From positions 30,813,150-30,877,149 of the forward strand of contig NC_134653.1 in the NCBI RefSeq assembly GCF_030463565.1: a stretch of DNA of 64,000 bases, in the 5' to 3' direction. Source of the stretch: Pelecanus crispus (Eukaryota > Chordata > Aves > Pelecaniformes > Pelecanidae). The position numbers were made by a program, and so were the translations under genes. The notes under the pieces were generated by a model. It ran no database searches, had not been told where the DNA came from, and was given only the letters and a program-made list of their open reading frames with translations. Shown here in pieces: positions 47,001 through 58,431 of the stretch. How positions within the stretch are numbered: the stretch's first letter is position 1; each line of letters starts with the position of its first letter.

Positions 47001-50000
47001 ACCTTACCCTTGCCACAAAAGAGAACTTCAATCTCATGACTCTTCTGTCCCACGGCGTTTCATCTGTGGCTGCCAACAGCGTAAAACACCTTTCCTGTCG
47101 CTCTAGTCTCAAAAGGGAGTGATCAGCTGAGCTACCTGAAAGTATCCCACACATTTCTATACGGGAATGTGAGCTCTTAATAGGCCCGGGGCTACTAGGA
47201 ACAACATGCAGGCAACCACATAATGTCACACAATGGTATTTCAGGTTCATTTGTCCACTCAGAAGCTGAAATGACGGCTCTTCCTCCTGCAGGATGAAGT
47301 GTTCAGGAAAAATGCGTGGGGAGATGTGGAATGATGATCTACTGGGATGCTTCTATGGAATTAGCATTTGAAGCCCTATCCATGCCATCATTAAGAAGAG
47401 AAAGCATCACACATGAGATATTCAAATATTACTTTTATTGTGCACACATATTAAATTGTGGCCTTTTAGAAAATAAGCAAAATTAGACTGCAAATAAAAT
47501 TACACATCTAATGATTTCTGTTTGTTTTTTAAGAGGCCGTGTAAGATCACAGGACAGCTGCTCCTATAGGCTCTATGATCAGAAGAATCAACTGCTAATT
47601 GCGAGCTATACAATGATTTGCTACACCTCTGCTAATCCAGCATAGCTGTTTTGAAATCGGATGAGTGGTTTTGTTATTTTCAGCGGTGCAAATGGGAGGA
47701 CGATATGGTCCTTAACATCTCATATTTGGAATAAGTGAAATCGAGTGGATGCTATTTCACTGAATGGCTTCTACTGAAGTGGTATCACAGACCATTAGGT
47801 TTAGTATTAATGAATGGTACATTTTCTCCAGCTATTGTTTTCTTTTTTTCTATCCTTTTCTTGATTATACCCCTTTGAATGTGGCTGCAATATATTGGGT
47901 TAGCTGCCAGATGAAGTGGGAAACCCTTCTGACAGACAGACTGGACATGACAGGGGCTCCTAATTTTCCTATGTCTACCTTTGTTTTTTAAGCCCACTGC
48001 AGAGGTGCCTCAGCTACCAGACAACAGCCGGCTCTTTAACGCACACCCACCCTCCGCTGTCTCCTGGGGATGGACACCGGTCTGCCCTGTCCGGAGCCGT
48101 AACTCCATAGCAGCCAACAGAATTTCCCGTCACCTCTGCTGTGGTGGCAGCTGGACAGGGGTGGCCTAAGTGACTGCGTTCTGCAGTCGAGCAACAACCA
48201 GAAAGCACAAATGACCACGGCTGTCATAAGGTGTTTTATACTTTGCAAGGATGTGAGGAGCACCAGTGTTAGGCCAAAATCGCAGTCGGAAGAACTTCAG
48301 CACCTGCTCTCCTTGGTGCCTTTGACAGCAAGTTGTTGACTTGGACTCAAGTGCCACAGGCATGAGAATTCCCATGCAATGTCACCTTGCCAGTACTGCA
48401 GGTGTTACAGCAGAGGTAAACACAACCGTCCTGTGCCCTTACAAAAGGAAGAGGACAAGAGAAGGGGACAGGGCACCAGCCGCTGAGAAATTCTGGCCCT
48501 CATGGCGAGAGTAACCATTGCTGCTTTTGTAAAAGGGCAGACAATTAGCAGACGCACTCAGCAAAGCCCGTCAGAGCTTTCTGACTGCTCAGGGTGCATA
48601 AGCTGGAGAAGTACACAACGGTCACATAGTGTTCAGTGGAAAATGAGGTCGCTGGAAGGTCTCCCAGGGCCACGGCTGTGCTGGCACAGAAACCTCCACA
48701 GCACTGCTGAAAATGAGACCAGTCTCTCATGCGCCCACGGGGCAGCAGATCCCGTGTGCGTGGACCATCTCCAGCAGCACCGAGTGCTCATCGCTTCCTA
48801 CAAAGCATTCACAAGTTTCTCTTTCCCTTGGTGAAACTGAAGCAGCGTGTCAGGAGACGGGTCCTTCAGGGAGCAACTCTGGTGCTAGGCTGTGGCCAGG
48901 AAATGCGCATTTTGCATGGGACTGTTTTAAACCCAGGTGCCCAGGAGGTAAAACGAGCCCAGCTGCACCACAGCATCTCTCATTCACAAGGTGCAGCTTC
49001 CTGGTACAGCACAAATCAGGTTGATGAGCTATTTCTGGCACATGGAGTCAGAGGGAGAGAGAAGCTGCATCACAGATGAGTAAGAAACAGTTGGCTTCTC
49101 TGCAGAGGAGAGTGAGCCAGGCACTGTGTGCTGGGCTTGGGACAACCACTAGCCTTTGGATTTGAGGGTAATGCTTCTTGATCATTCAATATCTTGTCTG
49201 TGATGGTTTTTAGAGCAGGAAGCACAAGTGGCATGGAAAAGTCAGTCAAACTGTATCTTCAGAACATCATATTGGGTTCCTAGCAGCGGCACTGAACACC
49301 CCTGAAAAGTCATACCCTCCTGGGAGCTGTCCCCGACTCCTTCAGGAGGCACAACCTACCCTGAGTCAGCTCATCTCTCAGGGCTGCTGCTCCAGCCTTG
49401 TCTCACGGCTGGAGGAAATGAGAAACTGAAGGACCCGTGGGAGTTTTAGGGACGAGAACAGCTATTTTGTGTATGCTCTCTGCTATATATAGAGGCTGGC
49501 AAGTACACAGGGCTGGAACATGTTGCTTTTGTTGCTAAAAACATCATTTGGAAAGCCCATGTTAGGCAACTACTGCTGTCTGTTGCCAGATACACTAACC
49601 AGGTGCTGTAGACCCGTGCTTTGTCCTGGCGTGAATGTAAGAAGAGCTATTGTAACTGAAGCACGTGCCTTTAGAGCTATTGTTACTTCCCTGGGAGCTT
49701 CAGAGCTTCTTCCTACTAAGGAGCTTTTGCCTCCTGGGGGAAGCTTGCAAATCTAATTACATGCTGGGTGTCGGAGCAGTCGGTGAAGACCTCAAGTGGC
49801 ACTGGCTCAGTTTCAGATCCTGTCCCATCATGCAGATGAACTGCAGGACCGTCAAGATTTCAGCTGAACCCTGCCTGCTCTTTGCAGACTGATCCCCAGG
49901 ACAGAAGAGCACTTTGCCACAGACAGCTAGTCCATATTTTAAAGCACTTCCTTTAGGTAGGTTGTGCAAGGCCAGGGTGGAGGGAAGTCAGCCATCTGGC

Positions 50001-50167
50001 AAATGGCAGCGACAGAACTGGCAGCAAACTGAAAACGAGACACTACGAACGAGTGTTGGAGCTGGCGGGAGGGTTGAACGGTCCATGTGTATCAGTGTGT
50101 TATTTGCATCTTTCTGCTGTGATTTCTAAGCTACTGCTGTCACGATAATCCTGGGTGAGCAGGCAAC
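44057..50167. other. Convergent SVOP-DAO 3' region
   Basis: I see no coding exon. SVOP-sense AATAAA hexamers lie at 44175, 45912 and about 46226. A DAO-sense signal (minus CAATAAAAG) lies at 47439-47434. From about 48 kb the composition turns clearly GC-richer. The open frames between 48.5 and 50.1 kb match no protein I know. DAO's own 3' UTR lies just below 50168, but its end is not clear. Confidence 0.5.
45912..45917 (+). promoter_or_regulatory. SVOP: Candidate distal SVOP polyadenylation signal
   Basis: AATAAA occurs in AT-rich sequence about 4.3 kb after the SVOP stop. It is possible, since neuronal genes often have long 3' UTRs, but use is unproven. Confidence 0.25.
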
Positions 50168-50299
50168 TCACAAGCGGGGCTGTGGTGGGCTGGCCCCCTT
50201 CTTCTCCTGGAGGATGCTCCCAAAGAGCCTGGCTGCTGCCATGGCACAGCCCCAGTGGATGGTGATCCCGAACCCACCGTGGCCATAGTTGTGTATCAC
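50168..50299 (-). CDS. DAO: DAO coding exon 10 with stop
   Basis: It encodes [20 protein letters not shown] and the C-terminus ending PQPRL. TGA is at 50170-50168. The acceptor is CCCGCAG. Confidence 0.96.
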   Translation of the reverse strand: MIHNYGHGGFGITIHWGCAMAAARLFGSILQEKKGASPPQPRL

Positions 50300-53200
50300 C
50301 TGCGGGAGAAGAGCAGGGATCAGTGCTGGGAAAGCTGTGCTGGAGCCCTCTGGGGCTAAGGGTAGCAAGGAGCCACAACAGTGGCTGGGTATGTCCTTAG
50401 TGTCTTTGGATTGACCCTTCCATCTGGGAGCTCGCGGTGCACAGCTCAGCGACCCATTGCTCTTTCCCTCCCTCCAAAAGGCACTGGAGAGGCAGGAGAA
50501 ACTCCGCGTGGTTCAGCAGGGCCCCGGAGCATCCTCTGCACCCGCTGCTCCAGCCACCCTGGAACGCAGCAGCGGGGCTCGCAGCTGTGTTCCTCAGAGC
50601 ACAACATGTTACGTCCTACCTAGTGTTTGTTCCTGCCAAGGTAAATCACTTTGCTTCAGCGGGAGCCCTGACTCATGGCTGGGATCAATAGCTACACCTC
50701 TCCTGTGCCAAGGCAGTGCAGATATGATGTGCTGATAAAGGAACAGAGTGGTCCACAAATTAATTCAAATACAACATTGCTTTGAACTGTTCTCTGGGCT
50801 GTGCCTAAATACACCGTTTTCTTTCCAAGACTCTCCAGCTAAAAATTGAATATATTTTCATTGCATTTAATTACATTTTGCAGTTGCCATCCCCTTTGGA
50901 GCTTTAATCTCTTCTTCCAAGCTGTACAGAGACATATGCATGCAATCAAATCAAGGATTCCCTCTGTAGGTCTGTTGATGAGCGTTCAGGTGGCAGTGCT
51001 AAGGGGTGATATGGTCCTACATGAAAAGGTGCTGTGCTGAGGATCCAAGAACAGATGGTACACTGAAACTCGTGCCATCCCTGGTCTCCTTTCTCTTAAA
51101 AGATATATTAGCAGTGCAAGGCAATTTAAAGAGCCATGGCCCTGGGGAAGTTTGACACTAGACACCCAACTTCACCTATGCAGAGGCAGCTGAATTTTTC
51201 AGATCCCCGCAGCAGCTACAGCCCCACCCTGTGTCCCTCTGTGCCTTCACCATGTTTCATTTTGTGCTGCTGCTGAGCTTCGAACTGGAAGAAGTCTTGA
51301 GAAGTCCAATCTTTTGCACCAACAACCAGGTGTCAGTGCTGGAGGCCCTGAGCAGTTTATTAAAAACTGCATATTGGGTTTTATTAAATGGAGAGATGAA
51401 GTTTGCATGCACAAGGGCTGTACACTTACAGGCTCACAGCAGAAAACCAAACTACTTCAAGTGCTGACACCAAAACATGGTTTGCATGTGCCTCGTGTGC
51501 TTCTGGGAGCAGCAGAGCCTGTGCCAGAGCTTTTCTCCCATAGGGGTTTTTTGGTGTCAATTAAGGACTAAGCCCCAGCTGCAGGTTTTCCTTTGGCAGG
51601 AGAACTCCCTGCCCACTCTCCCCATAAAATCCATCAAAACTTATTATCTTTGACACTTGTCTCTGACACTGGGCTGAAACTGGCTCAAAGATTCACCCCT
51701 TACTAGAGGGGTGATGGAGCGAGGACCGATGATCGCGGGGCAGTGCGGCTGCTGGCTGAAGAGCAGCAGCGTTAGCTGGATGTTGGTGCTGCACTGCCAA
51801 GGTCGCAGTGAGTGATGCGCAAGTAGCCTGGCAGTTAATGGCACTCGGCATCCAGGGGCTGTGCACGTTACCTCTGCCTGGAACTGCCCGTGGCGGACGG
51901 TCTCCCGCTCCAAGCGAACCCAGGGGCGCGCCGGTCTCAAGCCACTCCACTCCTGTACAATCTTTGCTTTCTGAAAGCAAAGCCACATCAGTGCCTGCAG
52001 AGCATTTCTCTGAATTACAGCAGCCAAATGTCACCCCAACAACCTTACTACGCGATCTGTGAGATGAGGGCTCTTGCAGTGAGCGGGGACAGAGGCTCCC
52101 CCGTCCCCTGTGCTGCACTGGCTCCTGTGATAGTGCAAGGAGCAACTGAGCAGAACAATTTTGGATCACAGCCCGCAGGTCGCCAGCCTGCAGCAGAGCC
52201 GGCGAGGCAAATCGCTGTGCCAAAGCCCCGCACTGCCTTTCCTGCCTAACCCAGGGCACAACAGCAGCGTCAGGAGTCGATACAAACCAGCCTCACCACA
52301 CGCCAGCATTTCTCTAATGCAGCAGCACCAAAAGGCGGGGGGAACACACACCAAGACCAAAGAGCTGGGACATCCCAAAGCTTTTGTTCTTATTTTTTAC
52401 CAGCTGTATCAGTAATTCCTTTTTCCTACAAACCTTGTCTCAAAAGTAATGCCAGATCCTGACCCTGCCTGTTGATCAGCCAGGTGTACAGAGCCCGAGA
52501 TGTGCATGAGGAACACGGCCAAGCACGCACAAACAGCGAGCCATGCCACTCCCACGTGTTTTACCCTCTCGCTGAGTGCTACGTGCTGCTGTGGGGTGCA
52601 CGCAAAAAGCCTGGAGTTACTCTGTGTGCACACCCCACCCATCACTGGCGTGTTTCTCGGCACGGCGGCTGACGCTGCATAAGCAATGGTCGCTTTGCAG
52701 CTCTCCTGGCCTGCTGAAGGCAGGCGCCACATGTTACTCATATGAATATTCAGATTTTGCGGTTTGTCCTTAGCATCCTTCCCCAGCGGCCTCAGATGTG
52801 CCCAAGCACCTGGGCTCTCCATGCCCCCTCCCTCCCCACCTACCAGCGGTGGGCATCGGGTCGGAGTCACCCACCTGGAGAGCAGGGAGCAGCCTGCAGC
52901 AGTTCTCCCAGATGGTTTTGTGATCCTGGGCGCTGTTTTCTTCGTTCCAGTTGCCATGCTGATAGATGCCTCCCAAGACCGTGAACTCACTCCTGCACCA
53001 AGAGCCAAAGGAGATAAAAGATGGTGAGTGTCCCCCGCTGTCCCTTGCTGGGCCATCACACGGAGGGACTCTGCACGTGTGTGATTTATGGATCCTGCTA
53101 CACCCCTCAGCCCGCAACATATTCCTGCCGGAGAAACTCTCATGCCAAGCAGGCAAGAGAGCGGTGCCTGCATGTCTGCTCATGAGCAAGTCAGTCATTA

Positions 53201-56200
53201 AATACTATCAGCACCCCAAAGGCCCTTGCCTGGGCAAACCAAACAGCTAATTTCATCTTTTATCAAACAGGTCTGCTCCTGCCTGGCTGGGGAAGAGAGT
53301 TGGAAGGAACGGGATGCCTGCAGTGGGGAATACAAAGAAACAGATTTCCATTGCTGCTGCTGCCCCAAAACTCCTGCAGATTCACAGAGGACAAGGGGCG
53401 GGTTAAGGCTGGCGTAGCTAGGGGTGTCTGTACCTGCTGGACCCTTCTAAAACCTTGCTTGAGCCCTGGGAAGCACAAAGACAAAAGGACTGAATGCTGC
53501 GGTGTGCAAGAGGGAAGCCCCTGGGGCCAAGCTCTTCAGCGTTGGAGAGGTGTCCTCCACGCCTGAGTGCTGGACCCGGCTGCTTCCTTTGGGAGCCAGC
53601 CTGGTGTCCAGCTATGACAGCTCAAGCTAAAATAAACACAGGGAGAGGAATTCATATGTAGCTGGGACTGTGATCAGAAATCGCTTGGAATACTTCGCCT
53701 GGGGGCTGTGAGCCTTCAAAGTTGCTATTTACATAATGGCTTATTGCCTAATCCTGAAATATTAGCACAATAGGAAGTGCCAGAAATGCAGCATTCAAGT
53801 TACAGCTTAGAAAACTCCCTCCATTACCAAAGCGGGGTACATGGCTGCTCTCAGGAGGAAACAGAGGCAGGATGAACAGCAGACATGTATTTATTTGTCC
53901 TGCAATTTAGCTCCCTGGGTACATGTATATGCTGCCATCTCAGATAGAAACCCACCTCCCCTAAGAAAGCTGCTGGTGGGAAGCAGGTGGAAAGCGCAAG
54001 ACAAGTGCTGGAAGCTGGGCTCTGCCAGGGCACAGCCACTGCCGCTCGCTGAGTTCTGGAGATGGTGCTTTTGGGGCCAGGATCTCATTTCAGCCCTCCT
54101 CATCCTTATGGGGACAACAGATATAAGGTTTTCCCCTGGGATTCCTCCTTGGTTCTTGCAGGGAGGTGGCAGGGAGCCCTGTGTGGCTGCTAAACCAAAT
54201 GAGATACCCCCAGGAGACATCTCACCAACAGCCGCCGGCACAGCTCAGGGTAACTGTGAGAGGAAGGCTGAGCTTTTTAGGGTAGGCTTTTATTAAATTA
54301 AAAAGGATTCCTGCCACTGGTTTTAATGGGAGCATGAATCAGAAGTGCCTTTCCCCACAATGAGCTGCTGTACAGCAGTTTTGTCAACAGCGTTGGTAAA
54401 AAAGATGGATACAAATGTGAAAACAAAAGATCTCCCCTAAAATACTTGCTCCACTGTCAGTGTTTGGCTCTTTTTGAGGACCTGGCCAGGACTGGCGTTT
54501 TGCTTTGGTGGGATTTGCTCCTTGGAAAAGGACAGGACCACAGACATTGAAGCCCCGTGGTGCTGCCTGATCCGAGAGCCCAGGACCAGGCCAGATCCCC
54601 CCTCGCATCCAAGTTCCGAGCCGGGGTCTGCGCAGGGAGCTCACGCTCTCTGTGCCAACTGTGGGAGCTCCCTCGCTTTGTCTGCCCATGTCCTTCTGCT
54701 CTCCTCCCATGCAGCAAATAAAAGCATCATCAGGCCAGGGATGAACCCAAGCCTGGGTTGCTGCAACAGGGGTGCTGCAGGGCAGATGTCAGCAGGGAGC
54801 CACATCAGAGCCAGTGCTTTAGGGGTGCTGATAGCAGAGCATCGCCAACGCCAGCCAGACCCTGCCTCGCCCACTGTCACCTACCCTGGTATGATGTACG
54901 GCGAGTTGTAGATCCCAGATTCGATGTCGTGAGTGATGATGAAATGCTTCACCCATGGAGCCAGGACCTGGGAGATGAAGGGGAGAGGGTCAGGGAGAGC
55001 TGGAGAGCAGGGTCCCCGGCTCGGGGAGGCAGCGAGAGGGATGTGGGCAGCTTGGCGAACATGGACACTGGGGTCCGCACATGATGCCCTCCCTTCTGCT
55101 CAGGCTCTATGTACACCACGGCGCTGGCTTCCCTGCGCTGCCACCATGGGAAGACAGGGAGATGGGAGTGCAGGCAGGCAAACAGAGGAGCTTCCTAACT
55201 GGCATGAGTCTGTGTTTCCCCAAATAATCATCCTCTTGTCCCAAGGATTTTATGTCTTTTTATTACTAGCATTATGCCTCTGGCCTCCCCGCACCTTCAC
55301 TCGACCAAGAAATGGTCTGGAGACTCGGGGCATCGCCACGGCTGAACCAGGAACAGGATCCAGGTTTTCTGCTCTGGCCCCACCACACACGAGGGTTTTA
55401 CATGACCATTGTTTGCTGGGAATCAGGACCTGATCCCAGTGTGGGTCCAGCCCACAAGCCTGTGATTTGTCCCACAGGGCATATCTCATAAGGTGGCTAA
55501 CAAATGGCTCCTCCAGAAAAAAGAGGAGGGACACAAGCCCTGCACCCACCTCACCTTTATGACCTGTCCACGGCCGGGCTGTAGCTTTGGGTCGGGCTGC
55601 AGCTCCCCCGCACGCACCCCAGTGCAGTTTATTACAACATCCACGCCCTGGGCAAACATCTAATGAGAGACAGATGCAGCGCGGTGAGCAGTGCGCACGC
55701 AGCGATGCTTCCGAGGGTGCTAGCCACGGGGGGCACGAGATTCCTGCATCAAAGCCAAGCCAAGTATGCGGTCCAACAGTCTGGTAATGAATAAACCATA
55801 CGGGCCGGATCTAGGGCATAGCTTCCCCAGCACAGCTCCCGCAGAGACTCCATGTGTGCAGGCAAGGAGAATGTTTGCAGCTTAAGGGAAAGCCATACTG
55901 CTGATGCTTGGCTGCATCTTTATTCAGTGCCGGCCAAATGCGCTACCCCGTCCCCTCTCAGCCATCTCTTGATGCTCAAGAGCCTTTATCTTTCCTGGTA
56001 GAATTTGTTTCCTGGATCTTGGCATAGTCTTGCCACTCTCCCCTGGCCCATCACTCATGCCAAGGGACATCCCGGAGCAGCACGTGCCATGCCTGCTGCC
56101 CTGCTCTGCCCCGGCTCGGCATCGCCACTCACCTCCTGGAAAGATTCAACCTTCTTATGGAAAAACTTCACTCCTCTCTGCGTTAACCTGGGAAGAACGA

Positions 56201-58419
56201 GTTCATTTGTTACTGGCAAATTAAAAGCAAATGTACCGTTCAAATTAGCGCCTGTAATTGATACCCAGAGTAGGTACGGCTTGTTGCTCCTTGTAATAAA
56301 CAGCCGTGGTCTTCTCAGTGGTTCCTAATGGTCTCCAGTCATTAGCTCATTTCCCTAACAGCCCAGAGCTACCGAGGGTCATCAGTCCTGCTAAGCCCTG
56401 CATCACAGCCCAGGTCTTCTGCTGTGGATAGGGCACCCACTCCACGTTAGAAATGACATGAACAAAACCAAGCCCCAAATACTCCCATAGTTAGCCACAA
56501 AGTGCTCAGATGCAGCTCTAAGTATCCCATTACTTGATTTTTTATCGTGCAAAAATACATTCTTGGGCTAACTGTTAAAATGGGGAGTCTGTTACCACAC
56601 TGGGGCAATGAGGCAGAATTCCAGACCCTTTTCCCCACTTCCCAGGGATGCATCCCTGCCTCCTCTCTCCTCATCTCTCCCCATCCCACTGTGCCCTCGC
56701 CCCTGCGCTGCTGTGGGGCACAGGGTGAGGGTTGCTGAGAGCAGGGGAGGACGTTCAGGTCCCCTGTGGGTGCTGTCACACGGAAGCCACCAGCACCAGC
56801 ATTTTCAAGGTGAGCAGCTCAGAGGTGCAGCAGGACACTGGGCGGCCACCTAAAATCAGTGCCACCTAAAATCAGCCACCAATTTAGCATGAGAGAAGGA
56901 TGCGGGGCAACACCTGATGCACAGGATGAAAATCCACACCTGCTTCCCATGTCCTGCCGGCCAGAGAAATCGGGGGGAGCGGCAGCTCTCCCACACAGGC
57001 ACAGCCCCAGCGCCGTGGAGGCTCTGCACTCACCTGTTGGTGAGCCACGGCAGATAGCTCCTGCACTCCAGCACCAGCGCCGTGTTGAACCAGCCGTAGC
57101 TGAAACCAGATCAGGAGAGGAAGCCATAAGCAGCCGAGCAGCCACCTCCTGCCCCGGTGCTCCCAACAGCTGCTGCAGCTCTGGGACCCCAATTCCCCCT
57201 TGCACAAGTGCATGATTTTTTCCCCTCTGTTTACAGCATAAAACACTTTCTGCTGATTTTCTTCCCCCAGTTTAACAATATATGGTGAAGTAAGAGAGGA
57301 GCTGGAATGGTTTCCATGCTGGGCTGCTGCTTTTTTGGCTTGTTTGAGGTTTCCTACTTATTTTAAGGGAAGTAGCTGGAACAAAGCAAGGCCACTTCTG
57401 CGCCTGCAGTTTCTCGTCCTTGCTGCCCCTTGACAGGGAGGCACCTGGGACCGTCAGCCATACCTGTCCTGCCTGGGGGAAAGCACATCAGTGACTCTCC
57501 AGAAAATGGACTGAGAAATACCTGTAGCCAGGGAAGAGTTCAAGCTCTTTTGCTGTCAAGTTCCTGAATCCCAGGACAATGTTCTTCCAAGATGGGTCCT
57601 GCAACAGGGAAAAAGGTCCAAGCTCATTAGCAAAGCTGAATCACCATGCCATCACGGGACAGAAGCCGCGGGGGACACGCATCCTCACTGCACAGCCCAC
57701 CCCAAAGGAGCGCGGGCAGGCGGGCAGCTGCGGCACATTGCGGCCGGCGAGGCTCTGCCAGCTCCCACCCTCGGAGGGCTCAGCCCTTACTTCATACCAA
57801 TATTGCATCGGGGGCACAGAAAACACTGAGTCCCGGGCAAACTGTCACAAGACAAACTTGGAAGGATTTGGAAGCATTCAGAGCATCGCCTGGGAAGAAG
57901 TACAACCCTGCCTGCCCCCGGGCAGCCTCCGAGCTGGAGCCCTTCCCAGCCCTGGCTGTGACTTGCGCCTTACCGGCACCGGTTGTGTAAAGAGGTTGTA
58001 GCCAGAAATTAGGAACAGTCCCATTTCCTTTGCTGCCGGTGAGCCTAGGTGCCCAAGGAGGTAATCGAACGTCTCTTTATTCCAGAGCCTGCGATGAAAA
58101 CAGGAGAGCGGTGTCTCTGCCAGCCCCATGGAGCTGTGCCCAGGCAGCTCAGCCCCTCATGCACCGATGGGCACGCCGGGGGGGACACGGCACCAAGCCT
58201 CCTCCTCCTCCTCATCCTCACTTACGTCTCCTGCAGATTGCCGTGGTCGCTCAAGTAGGGCTGCCACAAGCCGGCCGCCCCGTCGCTGGTGGTGTGGGGC
58301 GTGTAGCGGTCCGCATAGACCTCCAGCTCCAGGGAGGGCACCAGGCTGTGGTACTGCTCGTGGATGCACAGGGCGGTGGAGAGGCCGATCACCCCGGCCC
58401 CGATGACGGCCACGCGCAT
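50168..58419 (-). CDS. DAO: DAO, D-amino-acid oxidase (complete, 10 coding exons)
   Basis: DAO is the peroxisomal FAD enzyme that oxidises neutral D-amino acids, such as D-serine, to 2-oxo acids, ammonia and hydrogen peroxide. The joined exons give 347 aa, the human length, with consistent phases. The Rossmann FAD motif VIGAGVIG lies at residues 5-12 and LWQPY gives Y55. The substrate residues Y224, Y228 (in [10 protein letters not shown]), R283 (in LRPARP) and G313 (in NYGHGG) are all present. Differences from human are R185 in place of Trp after NCTGV, I219 and S221 in the active-site lid, and a C-terminal PRL in place of SHL. The ATG is at 58419-58417, 12 bases inside an exon that begins after CTGCAG, so a non-coding first exon lies further upstream. 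The gene is convergent with SVOP and divergent from SSH1. Confidence 0.97.
51872..51970 (-). CDS. DAO: DAO coding exon 9 (R283)
   Basis: It encodes [20 protein letters not shown] with R283, which binds the substrate carboxylate, then [13 protein letters not shown]. The donor is GAG|GTAACG. Confidence 0.96.
52875..52992 (-). CDS. DAO: DAO coding exon 8
   Basis: It encodes [20 protein letters not shown] and [13 protein letters not shown]. The acceptor is GTGCAG|G and the donor CAG|GTGGGT. Confidence 0.96.
54885..54967 (-). CDS. DAO: DAO coding exon 7 (active-site lid, Y224/Y228)
   Basis: It encodes [20 protein letters not shown] and NSPYIIP. The donor is CAGG|GTAGGT. Confidence 0.96.
55555..55659 (-). 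CDS. DAO: DAO coding exon 6
   Basis: It encodes [20 protein letters not shown] and PGRGQVIK. Residue 185 is Arg (codon CGT) where human has Trp. The donor is AAG|GTGAGG. Confidence 0.96.
56133..56187 (-). CDS. DAO: DAO coding exon 5 (55 nt)
   Basis: It encodes [18 protein letters not shown], which matches the human segment LTERGVKFFQRKVESFEE. The donor is GAG|GTGAGT. Confidence 0.96.
57034..57099 (-). CDS. DAO: DAO coding exon 4 (66 nt)
   Basis: It encodes [20 protein letters not shown] with N. The acceptor is TTTCAG|C and the donor ACAG|GTGAGT. Confidence 0.95.
57522..57598 (-). CDS. DAO: DAO coding exon 3
   Basis: It encodes [20 protein letters not shown] and LFPGY. The acceptor is TTGCAG and the donor CAG|GTATTT. 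Confidence 0.96.
57974..58088 (-). CDS. DAO: DAO coding exon 2
   Basis: It encodes [14 protein letters not shown] and [18 protein letters not shown]. The acceptor is ATCGCAG|G and the donor CCG|GTAAGG. Confidence 0.96.
58226..58419 (-). CDS. DAO: DAO coding exon 1 (FAD motif)
   Basis: It encodes residues 1-64 plus two bases: [20 protein letters not shown], then [19 protein letters not shown]. The donor is GAC|GTAAGT. The exon itself begins at 58431 after CTGCAG. Confidence 0.97.
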
Positions 58420-58431
58420 TGCTCTGGATCT
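58420..58431 (-). other. DAO: DAO 5' UTR portion of the first coding exon
   Basis: Twelve bases (AGATCCAGAGCA) separate the acceptor CCCTGCAG from the ATG. This shows that an untranslated first exon must lie upstream; I could not fix its position. Confidence 0.75.

Noticed and set aside
46620-47106. Several 60-80 codon frames after SVOP, possible extra gene
   Set aside because: They overlap each other on both strands, show no family motif and no splice-consistent partners.
52409-53173. 254-codon minus-strand frame in the DAO region
   Set aside because: It overlaps DAO coding exon 8 in another frame and extends through introns. The splice-consistent DAO exon explains the segment.
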